64,000 bases of DNA from Laburnicola sp. R22_1. Taxonomy: Eukaryota; Ascomycota; Dothideomycetes; Pleosporales; Didymosphaeriaceae. The notes beneath the pieces are model-generated. The model was not told the DNA's origin, did no database searches, and worked only from the letters and a program-made list of their open reading frames with translations. The translations under genes were made by a program, and so were the position numbers. Positions 1-11,104 of this stretch are shown one piece after another. The DNA is taken from assembly GCA_014281115.1 (NCBI GenBank), contig JACONQ010000014.1:2170001-2234000 (forward strand). Direction: 5' to 3'. The first letter of the stretch is position 1; every line of letters begins with the position of its first letter.

Positions 1-1052
1 ATCTATGTATATAATATAGTAAGGCTATATTACTATACTATAGTTTAAAGTAAAAAGAAAGATAAAAAGGTGCTTATTATAACTATTATCTCCCTCCACT
101 ATTATTTCTAAAAATATTACTAGAAGTAATAGCTGTTATATTAGTAAGTTTATACTATTTATAAAATATATACTAGGTAGAAGCTTATATATATAAATAT
201 ACTAGCACTCTATCTCTATATTAAAGTTAACCTTAATAAGGCTTTTACAATTACTCTATTTTCTACTATCTCTCTAGGCCCTAATACTATTATTATAATT
301 AACGCTGTCTAAAAGTACCCTTTAATAATCTATTTGTTTGCTGCTATTAATAGATCTACACTAGAATACTACTTTATTTATAAAATTATTAATAAAAAGT
401 AGAAAGTATACCTTACTTTATATAAAGTAGTTCTAGTATACTAGTTAGGCTAGTAATAGATTAGTAACTATAGACGCCTTTATAGACACTTAGAGTTTTT
501 AGTATAGTTTCTTATATTACTATATATTAAAAAGGTAACAAAAGCTAAAATTAACGAAAAAGAAAAGAAGGTATTTATTAATAAGTTACTAGAAAAGAAG
601 AGTGTTATATAGATACGCTAAATTCTCATAGTTATAGCGTTAAATAATAAGTATATTATATAAGTATGCTATAAAGCAGTATATAAATATAGTGCAATTA
701 CTAATAATAGTAATAATAAAGTAAAGATTAGTTTGCTCTATATACTTTAAGTAAATCTAATAAATATTAAAGCACTTATAAATATTACGGTAAGTATATA
801 GTTTAAATATTTATTAAACTATTATTACATTAGTAGAGACTAGTTATAGACTAGATTTTTAGGCGCTATACTAGAGCAGCCTTTCTATCCTAACCTACGC
901 AGACTTAATTTAAAAAAAGAAGTTAAAAAGGGTAATTAACACTAAATAAACAATACGACAATTCTTATTTATAAAGGCCTAGTAATCTCTCTCTTTATAT
1001 AGGAAAGTTATATTTATAATTAGTATAGTACGCATTAGTCTCTTATAAGTAC
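1..1052. other. AT-rich RIP-mutated DNA without recognisable gene
   Basis: Very AT-rich sequence, with TpA in great excess and CpA/TpG scarce. No reading frame, RNA gene or repeat that I can name is visible. It is the left flank of element G1 and is probably an older transposon relic, but nothing in it can be matched to a family. Confidence 0.6.
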
Positions 1053-1206
1053 TAACGTGACTATTAAGCAAGTGGCTATGCTAGGCGAGTGACTACCCTT
1101 AATAAACTTTTAGGCCTTCTGCACGTAATTACTTAACACTATAATAACCTATTATAATACATAATATATAGAATTAATTAGAAACTTCTACACTATCTTT
1201 TTTATA

Positions 1207-3082
1207 TAACGTACTTTTGCACTCGAGTCGGACACTCCATCGAGTCGGACACTTTGCCAAGACTCCACCAAGTTCTGTACTATTCACAATAGTATACAGT
1301 CAACATAAACTATTTTTAATAGTTTAAATAGGCTAAACTATTCAGAATCTACTTTTATAAGCTGTCTACAGGTTTTTTTATTGTGCCTAGGCTTGCCGCA
1401 GCGTCTACAGCGCCGTTAAGCGGATTCGCCTCTATTAGTGCGCACCCTCTTCTTTGCCTTCTTGCTATCACTACGCACCCCAAAGTCCTTTAGAGTAGCT
1501 AGTCGCTGGCCCTCTTTAACTATAAGGACTCCTTCTTGCTGCAATCGCTTTCTTTTATATAATTTACGTTGTGTGGCGGCCTTATTAGCAGCTTAAAGTT
1601 CGGCGTTGCGTTTAGTTATTAATACTAAAGAATGCCCTATTATCTCAGCGCCTTTAACGAGCTTTTCCATCGCCTTAACTATAGAAGTTAGGGAACTATC
1701 CACATGCCTTTAAATCCTCTGCTTAACCAGCGTCGATTGCGACCTAAGTTCTGTACTATTTCGCGGAGTTTGCAACGCCTATGTACTATCGCGAATAGTA
1801 CAAAGTGGAGGCGTACGCAGGCGGACGTTAAGCTGCGGTATTACAGCTTCTAGGTTGTGGGTCACTAGGCCAGCACCTTAAAAGCCTCCTTTGATATTAC
1901 TTTTAGTAAACGAAGCCTTGAAAGCAGCAATAAAGCAAGGCAGGATCTCGATTTTAGTGATGTGCGTGATGTGGTTGCGCATTAAATCCTTAGCTTAGCG
2001 CCCATACGCCTTTTTTAAAGGCGCGAAACAGCCCACATTAAGTGGCTGCAAGAGGTGCGACAAATGCGAGGGCATATAAAGAGTAACAATATTACTCTTC
2101 TTGCAATACTGTTCGAATTCAAACAAGTTGTAACTCTTATAGCTGTTAAGAATAAGCAAACGTATTATGCTAACAACACGCCTCTTAGTATACTTATTAA
2201 AGTGCTTTAGCCACTATAAACTAAGCTTATTTGTTATCTAGCCATTCTTAGAGACTGCTATAACCTAATTATAAGGTAGATCCTTCTCCTTATACTAGGC
2301 GGAGAGGTGGTGCTTGCCCCTAAAGATAATAAAGGGTGGGATCCACTACCCCATCGCATTAATGCCTTAGATAACTGTTATCCACTCCCTATTGCCCTGC
2401 TGTATCTACTTTAGCCGTCCTCAACGCTTAGAGTCTGTGACTACTGTTCTAGTTAATATTATGCCTATTATAAAGCCTGCTTCATTAAAATTGTAGGTGT
2501 CCTTGTCTAGAATACTATATTTAGTCTTTATATTCTCCACAAGCCGGAACTAGTCTTGTATTACCTTAGGATCCTCCTAAAGAGCTCTCTTATAGTCGTA
2601 CTTTCGATTAAATTTGACTTTAAGCTCTAGCTGGCACTTAACAAAGTTATAAGGCCATCTCTGGCTAACTGGCTTATAGTGGCGTGCAGCTAGTAAAGAA
2701 TCAGCCATATCATTTATAGCATTAAGCTGAGGCGGAAATCCTCGCGTGTCTAGATTAAGTATATGCTCTACAATCGCCTGCTCCTCTCTTATAATAAGTC
2801 TTATTTTGTTAGGTGCGTAGTTATGTCTAAACGTCTTTCTAGCGTATTAGTTGCTAAGTGTACTTTAAGAGATGTTGTAGATAGCTGCAGCGCGTCGCTA
2901 AAAGAGGTTCGCGTCTTGTTTAATAGCCTGGATTACAAGCTATATACGCGCTTCTTTTAACGCTAGTAGTTTATTGTGTGGTTGAGGCATCGCGTTATAC
3001 TATTGCTAATAGTACGTTTTGGTAGGGTCTTGGCAAAGTGTTCGACTCGATAGAGTGTCCGACTCGAGTGCAAAGTACGTTA
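1207..3082 (-). mobile_element. pogo/Fot1-like DNA transposon E1, inserted in G1
   Basis: TA duplications at 1207-1208 and 3081-3082 enclose a TIR starting ACGTACTTTTGCACTCGAG. The TIR contains TCGAGTCGGACA twice, 17 bp apart. The length with both TAs is 1876 bp. It is homologous over its whole length to E2 (38828-51289 once its nested elements are removed). E1 is far more AT-shifted than E2, so E1 has been exposed to RIP for longer or more strongly. Confidence 0.9.
1338..2990 (-). pseudogene. E1 transposase relic (DDE_1)
   Basis: The - strand frame from ATG at 2990 to TAG at 1338-1340 is 1653 nt, or 551 codons, exactly the length recovered for E2. The N-terminal DNA-binding region, DDE_1 core and C-terminal zinc knuckle are recognisable from the E2 copy. 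Stops of the CAA-to-TAA and CAG-to-TAG kind occur throughout. The short + strand frame at 2763-2960 is an antisense shadow of its N-terminus. Confidence 0.8.
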
Positions 3083-5328
3083 TACGTAAATTGTGTCTTA
3101 TCTTTTTATAGCACTTATAGTACCTTTTATAGTACTTACTTACACTTACTTACACTCTACTTTTATATATTTTCCCCTCTACCTACGCCTTAATATCTAA
3201 TTAGGCTACTAAATTCTCTATCCCTTCCTTTAATAGGTCTTTGCCCTCTTAAATCTGCTTTTTTTTGCGCAATTTGCGCTTAGAAGCTGCTTTATTTAAC
3301 GCTTTAAGCTGTAGTACTTAAGCAGCTAGCAATATTTATAAATACAGTATTATTTTAGTGCCCTTTCTAAGTTAATTAACTATCTTAACTATAGAAAAAG
3401 GTAAGAAACCCTAGTATTTTTAAATATAATTATAAAGTAGTATAGATTAAGCCTCTACTTTAGTAGTGTTATTTAGTGTTTTAGGATTTTATTAGGTAGT
3501 CCTTAGTATAGGCAGTGTTAGTATATAAAGTTTAACTTTAAGCTTTAATAGCACTACTAATAGGTTATAAGGCACTAAGCTAGTTACTTTAAAGTTTAAT
3601 TAGATATTTGTCTTTAAAAACGCAAGCTTAAAAACCTTTGCAAAGAAGGTAATAAAGAGCTTTTTTATTAATTTAACTAATATATTCTATTATTAAAACT
3701 TTAATTTTTTTGCTATATGCCTGCTTTAAGAAGGTAAAAGACCTAATATTAAGTAGCTATAAGATGTGTAATAAGTATAGAGGTATATAGAGGGTAACTA
3801 TCTTATTCTCCTTATAGAGATCCTAGAAGGTAAGTAACTTATAGCTTTTATAGCTATTAATAATAAGTAGTATATAGCAACTTACTCTCTACTTCTTTAT
3901 CTTCTTAATAAAGTGCCTTAACTAGGCTATACTAACTTTATTTATAGTCTAGCTATTATTACTAACTCTAATACGCTATTAGGACTTTAAATTAGGGTAC
4001 TAGAACGCGTTATAGTTCTTTGCTCTAAAGATAAGGTAAGGCGCAATTGCCTAGCCTATTGCGTTAATAGTAGCAATAAGAGTTACTTACTTATAGTCTC
4101 TCTGCTAGACGCTAATAGGCTTAGTACGTTTCTTTAAAGTAGTAACTACTTTAACTTAGTTTCCAACGCCTATAGTAAAGCTAGTCTTATTAAGGTTATA
4201 AGTATCTTTGTTTAGTATACTATACTTAGCCTTAATATTTAGTATAAAGTTAAACTAGAGTCTAATAGCCTCTAGATTGCTGCACAATACTCTCTAATAA
4301 TTACGCTGTTAATTTAAATAGAATTTAAGGTTACCCTTGCGTTTAATAAAGTTTAAGGTCTATTTTATGCTAATAGGCTTATTACTATGCGTAGCACGTA
4401 GTTAGTTAGCTATATTTTTTATAGAACGTAGTGTTGGCGCAAATCCTTACGCATCTAGCTTTTTAATATAGTGTCTAAGCGCCTCCTTTTTAGTCTTTTA
4501 AAGGCATAATAATTTAGGATAAGTATTATATAGTAATATCTTTTTAACGCGTTAGTAGCAAAGGGTTATTTAAGACATATTGTAAATAGTAGCAGTGCGT
4601 TACAAGCTTAGTTTTTTAGGTAATTTAATTGCCTAGAGGGCTAATTTAATCATATCTTCTTTTAAGAACTATTTAATATTAGGTAGTTAAGATAATAAGG
4701 TTTGAAGTTTAAAAGCCCTAAAAGTTTATTGTGGGTGGCCACTTGCCTAGTATGGCCACTTGCTTAATAGTTACGTTACTACTCTTATAAAATAGTTATA
4801 AGTTTAGTTCTAGGGTAGGCTTATTAACTACTAGAGGCTTGTTTATAGGCTGCTGCTATAGTGCTAGTAAGGGGTTAAAATAGTTTATAATATCTTTTAT
4901 TTTCTTATTATTAATAACCTTAATAATTTAGGTACAAGTATCTCTAAGGTTCTTAGCAGCCTTTTAATAAAGCTCTTTAAGAATTGTATAGTCTTCTAAC
5001 TTCTTTATTAGCTTTATTACACAAGAGTTGCCCTAGGTAGAGTAAGGTCTTTTAGGTATCTTGCCCTAGCTCCTTATAATAGCTATATAGACCTCTAATT
5101 TATTTTATTTTAGTACTAACTTATAGGCATCTAATGCAAAGCACTCCTTATAGCCCTAGTTTAAAATAAAAAACTACTCTTTAAAGTTATTTATAGACTA
5201 GATAATATTTACACGCTTAGTGCATTAAATAACTTGCTTAATTATATTAGTATTTGCTTTTAATAGTAAAGGTACTAGGGCCTTATTAGAGTATATTTCT
5301 AGTTATCTAAAGAAACTTCTTTAGAATG

Positions 5329-5464
5329 TTATATATAAATAAATAAAGAGGTAGAGATAAGTACTAATAGTAATGTATCTAAAGAAACTTAATAAAACTT
5401 AGCGCACTACTAAACTAACTAGTTATATATAAATAAATAAAGAGGTAGAGATAAGTACTACTAG
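5329..5464. repeat. direct repeat of about 42 bp, copies 94 bp apart
   Basis: A 42 bp block starting TTATATATAAATAAATAAAG at 5329 recurs at 5423 with almost no change. A shorter AAAGAAACTT-containing motif near 5304 and 5378 accompanies the pair. Confidence 0.75.
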
Positions 5465-5781
5465 TCTAACTTAGTAAGTATTATTAGTTTTTAGCCTTCC
5501 CTAGATTAAGCTATTAAGGTTAAGCTTACTGAATTTTAATAATATAGGTCTTTTTATAAGATCTTATAGTAATAAAATAATAATAAATAATAAATTCTTA
5601 ATCTTATTAATTGTGTATAGGACTATATAACACCTTCTTAAGGATATACCTACTAGATCTTTTAAGATTAAAGAGTAAAAATAGAAGTAATAATAATTCT
5701 AGTAATAACTTTGTACGCTTAGTAGTTCTAATAATTCTTTTTTAGGTTTCTGTATATTTTTCTATTGTCTGTTAGCTATTT

Positions 5782-5993
5782 CTAGGCAATTTCTTACCTT
5801 TGCTGTACTACTAGATTAACTAGTATTAATAGGCTCTATATTAGATTTCCTTCTTAATAAATCTCCTTGTATTTTTATTAGTATTTTCTAGGCGATTCCT
5901 TATCTTTGCTATACCGCTAGATTAACTAGTGTTAGTAGGCTCTATACTAAATCTCCTCCTTAATAGATCTTTTTATATTTTCTAGTTATTTCT
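5782..5993. repeat. tandem repeat, two units of 106 bp
   Basis: The unit beginning CTAGGCAATTTCTTACC at 5782 recurs at 5888 as CTAGGCGATTCCTTATC. The downstream ACTAGATTAACTAGT segment is shared. The copies differ by scattered transitions, as expected if duplication came before RIP. Confidence 0.75.
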
Positions 5994-6339
5994 GCTAATA
6001 TATTATAGTTTTAGTAACTTTACTACTTATATAATTAGTATACTTAGTAATTGGTTTTTATTAAGCTAAGCGCTCTATAGTAGTAGTCTTAGGTCTTATA
6101 TTTATTAATCTCCTTATTAACTAGCATTATAGGTTATCTCTAGCTTATTATCTTTGCAATAAGCTATTGTTTTTATATTTTCCCTTTATTCAACATAGGG
6201 TTATTAGTCTTCCTACTTTATTAAGTATTATATATTCTTATTTTACATAACTTTATATTACTCTAGTATCCTAATAGCTCTTTCTTACTACTATATTACT
6301 CCTTACTACCTATTAATTATTAATGTGCTATACCCTTTA

Positions 6340-6580
6340 GTATAGTTACTATTTTAAGCAATATAAGAAGCTCTATTTATAAGGATTTACACTTATAGTT
6401 AGTATATAAAGATATAGTAAATAGAGAAAAGAGTTAGTATATAATATAATATAAAAGAGTATAGAATAGAATATATATATAAGTTCTCTACTACTAACTC
6501 TAAGAAATAGTTCTATAGGGAGGGGATTCTAATAAGTTATTTATATGTGCCTAATACTACAGCACAATAATAGTAACGCC
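6340..6580 (-). repeat. dispersed repeat R3a (LTR-like)
   Basis: Inverted relative to R3b at 32,673-32,911. Both share a TATTAGGCAYATATAAATAA-like start and a segment with TATATACTAACTSTAAGTG. In the sense orientation the block may begin TGTTAGGCATATATAAATAA, as an LTR would. Its far end and partner LTR are not resolved, so the LTR assignment is an inference. Confidence 0.5.
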
Positions 6581-6802
6581 TTACTAACCTTTTAAATTTT
6601 AAATCTTACTATAGTGTATATAAAGCAAAGGGCTAAGAAGTTAACTAGTAGATAAGTACTATAAAAAGTATTAGCTATTAAGGCTATATAAAAGAGTGTA
6701 TAAAAGGCACTAGTAAGAGTAAATGTAAAAGTAGTTAAAAAAGCATTACTATAAGCTAGGTAGTATATTATTATAGTTATATATTATATGTATATTCTAA
6801 TA

Positions 6803-8026
6803 ATTACCCTCCTAAGCAAGAGTATAAACTATCTCTACTTATTAGTTTTTATGTGGCCCCACTGCATTCAATTACTGCTTTTTTTATTGCGTTACTAGCG
6901 CCTATGTGACGTAATATCACGTGCAAGCGCCAAGCCCTGGGACTAGAGTGCGTTAAAGTTTTACTAACATTCTCCCTCTAGCTTTTAAGACGACAAACTT
7001 ATAATAATAACACCCTGACTTACTCGCCTGCCTGCTGCATTACTAAATAATCGACACCTACCTTTTAACCTTTTGCCGCCGCCTTACTAGACAATTAACC
7101 ACTTAGAACTCCTAGACGCACACTTTAGTATCGCCGCAATATACAACAAATTATGCGTACTCCCTACTTCTAATACTAAATAGTATCCTAATACTACTGT
7201 AGCTCTTTCTTCTAGATTTCTTATAATACAATTGCGTACTTATATATTATCTACGCCTCTAGCACCTACTCTGTATAACTACTATCTTTAAAGTATCTAG
7301 CCATTAATTAGAGATCTAATATTAGATAGTAATTGCTCCTATAAGCTACATAGCGGTATATAACTGCTAGCCTAGACTTTTGCTTTATAAAAATAACTAT
7401 ATTCTAGTCCTTACTAATAGTTATAAGCATCTTGCATCTAAACTAGTATAGGATAATCTATATTACGAGGCTTATCCCGCCTTTAATCCTAGACTCCTGC
7501 TTAAGAAAATGCGTATTCTCCTTAACGTGGCAATCTAACTCTATAGCAGCTATCTACTCACTATATAGGTCCTTCGTATAGACTATGTGATTTTTAATAT
7601 TAAGTAGCATCTAGCTATTATACCTAGCCATATTATTTGCGTCTTCTAGGTAGGGGCGCGACACCGCACGTCTAGTAGCAATGGCGTCTTTAGGGCAAGG
7701 GATACATATGGCGACTAACCTTAAGGTCTTAACTAGCAGTTAAATATTTGCAAGGATAAAAGGTAGTATAAATAGGTAATCTATATCTAGTTGCGTATTT
7801 TATCCTATATAGGTAGCAGCCACACGTTATATTATTATTAACTTTAGTGTCTAGTATATTTTGTGATTAACTACCTCTAGTATAAGGGGCCGATTTGCAC
7901 GTGCTAACAAGTAGTCCCTAACCTATCTTACTACTTTATCTTTTTTAATACGTTTTTAGCATACCTATAGCTTTCTCTTATAGCGTTATACTGTATACCA
8001 AAAGGTCTACAATATTTCTCTTCCTA
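6803..8026 (+). repeat. dispersed repeat R2a, 1.2 kb, with 11 bp target duplication
   Basis: It begins CCCTCCTAAGCAAGAG and ends TTTCTCTTCCTA. It is flanked by a perfect 11 bp direct repeat ATATTCTAATA (6792-6802 and 8027-8037). The same block lies in the same orientation at 36077-37342 with a different flanking repeat, so it is a mobile unit with defined ends. I see no matching terminal inverted repeats and no open frame, so its class is unknown. A Mutator-like or non-LTR origin would fit the 10-11 bp duplication. Confidence 0.65.
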
Positions 8027-8037
8027 ATATTCTAATA

Positions 8038-8989
8038 CTCTATAGTAGTAATGCTTAGGAAAATTAAAAAGTACTAAAAGACTAGTAAGCTTTTTTTTAG
8101 AAAAATCCTATTCATATATCTTATTAGAGAAATTGCCTAGGACTATAATAGAATAAAAAAGTTAATATCCGCTTCTAGACTTTTACACTTACAACTATTT
8201 AAAAGGTAAGTAAGGCCTTTTTAGTTAGTATATTTAAAGATATTTTTATATAACATATTACTTATACTATAAACCTACTACTAATAGTTCTAAATACTAA
8301 TATTAATACTATTAATATAAATAAGGTTACAATCTAGTAAAAGAATATATAACTAGTACAACGTTACTATAAAAGGTTTTATTATTTTTAGGTATACTAT
8401 TAAGTATACCTTATATAAATAAATAGTTAGGCCTTTAGGTGGAATTAATATATATATAACCTAATTATATTTTTACTATAATAAATAACTATAATAATTA
8501 CTTTAATTAGAATACTATACTATATTTTTATATATAAGTAGTTACTAAGGACAGTTCTTATAGTAATTTACTATAAAAAATTACTTAACCACTATCTAAA
8601 AAAATATAATTAATTAGACTTAAAGTAATCTAGTTTATATAACTTAACTTATACCTATAGTCTATATAACCTTTACTTAACCCTATTTATTACTAGCGTA
8701 AAATTTATAGGTATAGGTTAGATTAAGATTAGGGTCTTATATAAAGCAACCTAATTCTTATTAAGACTAATAGAGTAGCTAGTCCTGGCGACTAGGGTTG
8801 GTTCTTAGGCAAGAGCATCTTAATAAGGCGAGGGGTCTTAACTGCTTATACTAGTTAAAGGGGTATTAGTATTAAAAGTTATAAGATAACAAATTAATAG
8901 TTAAGACCTAAAAGTAATCTAAATAATAAATTAATAAATAGGATTAAATATAAGTATTAAAGGATATCACTTTACATTTCTATATACGC
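8038..8989. other. AT-rich RIP-mutated DNA
   Basis: No gene recognised. Around 8,640-8,780 there is a stretch rich in TATAGGTTAGATTA and TAACCTA-type words. Similar sequence recurs near 17,930-18,060 and 52,720-52,860. It may be an old fold-back repeat, but its ends cannot be set. Confidence 0.4.
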
Positions 8990-9099
8990 TAGTAATAATA
9001 GTAAACTATTACTTATTAACTAAATTAGTAGTTAACTATTACTTATTATCTATTATAGTAGTTAACTATTAGGTATATATTAGTAGTTAACTATTATAA
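8990..9099. repeat. short tandem array of TAGTAGTTAACTATTA units
   Basis: At least three near-identical units (about 9028, 9056, 9082) plus a related unit near 9000. Element I inserted at its right edge. A further related unit, TAGCTAACTATTA, follows I at 10971, so I split the array. Confidence 0.6.
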
Positions 9100-10972
9100 T
9101 AACGTACTATATGGAGATTTACACTATATAAGGATTTGCACTATTTAAGTTAGATTTATCTACTTTGCAACCCTATAACTTTTGCTATAGACTATAAAAA
9201 AAGCTCTAAGACGACTTAAAACGAATTTAAGATATAAGACGCAATCTAAGTAATTTAAAAAGGAGACTTCTCTAGACTATATGCTGCTGCTGCGCACTTT
9301 AAAGTTTCGCGTTATACTTTAAGCTAGAGGATGGCTAGAGAATAATTATACTTACAGGCCGCTATATACTAATAAATCATCTTAATTATAAAATAGAAAT
9401 TATTAATTAGATAGATTATATGTTATACTGTAGCTAGAACGCCTCTCTTACTATTATTATTACTAGAGATAACTAAATTGCTGCGCGTGCGTCGCGTCTA
9501 ACGCGACTTTAAATTTAAAGCTATTGCTAAAACAACTATACCTATTGGCTATAAATAGATATATCGCTTCCTAAATCACTATTCTATAATATAAGGTATC
9601 TATGTCTACTAGGTAGATACCACGTAATTTAATAAAGTTATGTTTAAGGCAGTAAAAGCCTAGTTTAATATTGTTGCTGCGCTATTTAATAAGTATTTAT
9701 ATAAACTTTAAGATGTGTAAAATATAAATAAGTTAAGTTTTAGGGTTAGAGAGAGCCTGATAATACGCGTACTTCTTCCTATTAACTATAATTAGAAGAA
9801 TAAGGTTATAGAAGAGAAGTAGAAGTGAAGTAGGAGTGGGTAACTAATATTAAATGCATTAACGCTGCTAGTTAAGCTCTCCTACTACTCCTTATATTTA
9901 AGGGCCAAAACCTTACCACAAGCTAGATTCCACCTAAAGTACCTATTAACTAGCACTAGGGAGTTAGTAAGAATGGCTAGATATTAAATACGCTTAGTCT
10001 GTATTGGCTAGTTAAGATATTTAAGCTATTAACGCGGAGGGAAGAGGATACCTATTAACAACTTTTAATCGCAGATAGCTATAGGAGCCATATTTAAGCT
10101 AATTTTATTGCGCACTATATAGAGAATAATATTAATCTTCTTATTATGCTGCTGCACTACTTATATATATCCTGTAACTACTTAATATGAGAGTGTTTTC
10201 TGCATTTAAGCGTGCGCACGTATTTAAGACTAATTAGGTCTCCTAACTTAGCTAGCAGCGTATCTTATATTAAGAATAGGTGGAAATATTTAAAAGGGCT
10301 TGTAAGAAGGCTGTTATAATTAATAATATCCTAGGTAAATAGAGAGAAGCTAACCTAATCTCTTTAGATCTAGGGAAGTTTCTAAAGCAGCTACCCTTGT
10401 TAGACCTACAATAAGCCTCGAAGCCACGCATACTAATAGAATAAGGCAATCTAGACTTTGTCCTACTATAAAGCTCGCCTCTAGATGGTACTAAGCTTTG
10501 CAAATTAAACGTGCAACTTAATACTGTGCTTACAGAAGTACTAAGGCTTCTATTAAAGGCAAAGCGCTATGTTAACTAAGTGATCTATATAGCAAAAACA
10601 TAGAATGCTAAGCTAGTTCTACTTTGTTAGTAGCTGAAGGAGAAGGATTAGATGCTCTAGTTATAAAAGAAAAGGACTAAAGGGAAGAGAGTCTAATTAG
10701 AGAGTGAATACGTGTATAGTACGCTAAAGGTGTTAGGGGTAGCTTAAAATGCTAAGGCGACGCTAATTATAAAATAACTATGCAGCTGTCTACAAAAGCA
10801 GCTAGTAGAGAAAACTAATAATAGCGATAGAACTAATAAGTTTGAAAATCGATCTAAAGTGTTAGAGGAAGAATTAGATAATGTGATGGCGAGTAGAACG
10901 CAGTTAAAGAAGGCAAGACTTGCTTAGATAGTGCAAATCCCTATATAGTGCAAATTCTCATACAGTACGTTA
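9100..10972 (+). mobile_element. pogo-like DNA transposon I
   Basis: TA duplications at 9100-9101 and 10971-10972 enclose TIRs starting ACGTACTATATGGAGATTT and ACGTACTGTATGAGAATTT. The TIR carries GATTTRCACTAT twice, 17 bp apart. The length is 1873 bp including both TAs. The transposase is on the + strand. No second copy is seen in the window. Confidence 0.8.
9187..10930 (+). pseudogene. element I transposase relic (DDE_1)
   Basis: Reading the + strand through many stops shows an N-terminal helix-turn-helix-like stretch (around 9,190-9,330), then VNIDELGFR-like and LIADSYRSHI motifs. The second catalytic Asp is therefore kept (in GCAGATAGC near 10,074). A CCTTTAAAT-like LQPLD segment has Asn in place of the third Asp. 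The C-terminus is rich in Lys/Glu. The start codon is mutated (ATA at 9187 is my choice) and the exact end is uncertain. It is distinct from the A-F group and from E and G. Confidence 0.65.
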
Positions 10973-11104
10973 GCTAACTATTAATTATATAATATTAGTA
11001 TAGGCAGTATAGTCCTACTATATTTTATTCCTTATTATTTAATAGTAAGCATTAGTAATAATATAAATTAAGTTTTAGCCCCTTTTTAAATCCTAGATTC
11101 TAAC
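10973..11104 (-). repeat. probable 3' LTR fragment of Gypsy relic H2
   Basis: On the - strand the segment begins TGTTAGAATCTAGGATTT at about 11,104 and runs towards element I. A related LTR start occurs in the same (minus) orientation near 17,575. TG at the start fits an LTR. The other end is lost in the region around element I. Confidence 0.45.

Larger units (their letters stand above)
1174..4578 (-). pseudogene. G1 transposase relic (DDE_1, pogo/Fot1 type), interrupted by E1
   Basis: On the - strand the frame begins ATG-TCT-TAA-ATA at 4578, where TAA is a likely mutated CAA, and its terminal TAA is at 1174-1176. Subtracting the E1 insertion leaves 1531 nt, one base more than the 1530 nt G2 copy. 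By comparison with G2 the order is an N-terminal helix-turn-helix, a DDE_1 catalytic core and a C-terminal CCHC-like zinc knuckle. E1 landed in the last codons, just upstream of the stop. Many TAA/TAG codons make this copy dead. Confidence 0.75.
1053..4798 (-). mobile_element. pogo/Fot1-like DNA transposon G1, split by E1
   Basis: TIRs beginning ACGTGAC/ACGTAAC are flanked by TA at 1053-1054 and 4797-4798. The TIR holds two copies of a GCAAGTGGC-type motif 17 bp apart. Without the inserted E1 (1207-3082) the element is about 1872 bp, close to G2 (1851 bp). The transposase is on the - strand. Copies G2 (21394-23244) and the fragment G3 (about 52070-52495) share both TIR and coding sequence. 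The whole copy is heavily RIP-mutated. Confidence 0.85.
4799..6339. other. AT-rich RIP-mutated DNA with short local repeats
   Basis: No coding sequence recognised. It holds two small local repeats, listed separately, and otherwise looks like decayed transposon DNA. Confidence 0.5.

Noticed and set aside
8990..9099. Possible CRISPR-like array of short repeats
   Set aside because: Eukaryotic DNA; only three or four imperfect units without true spacers.
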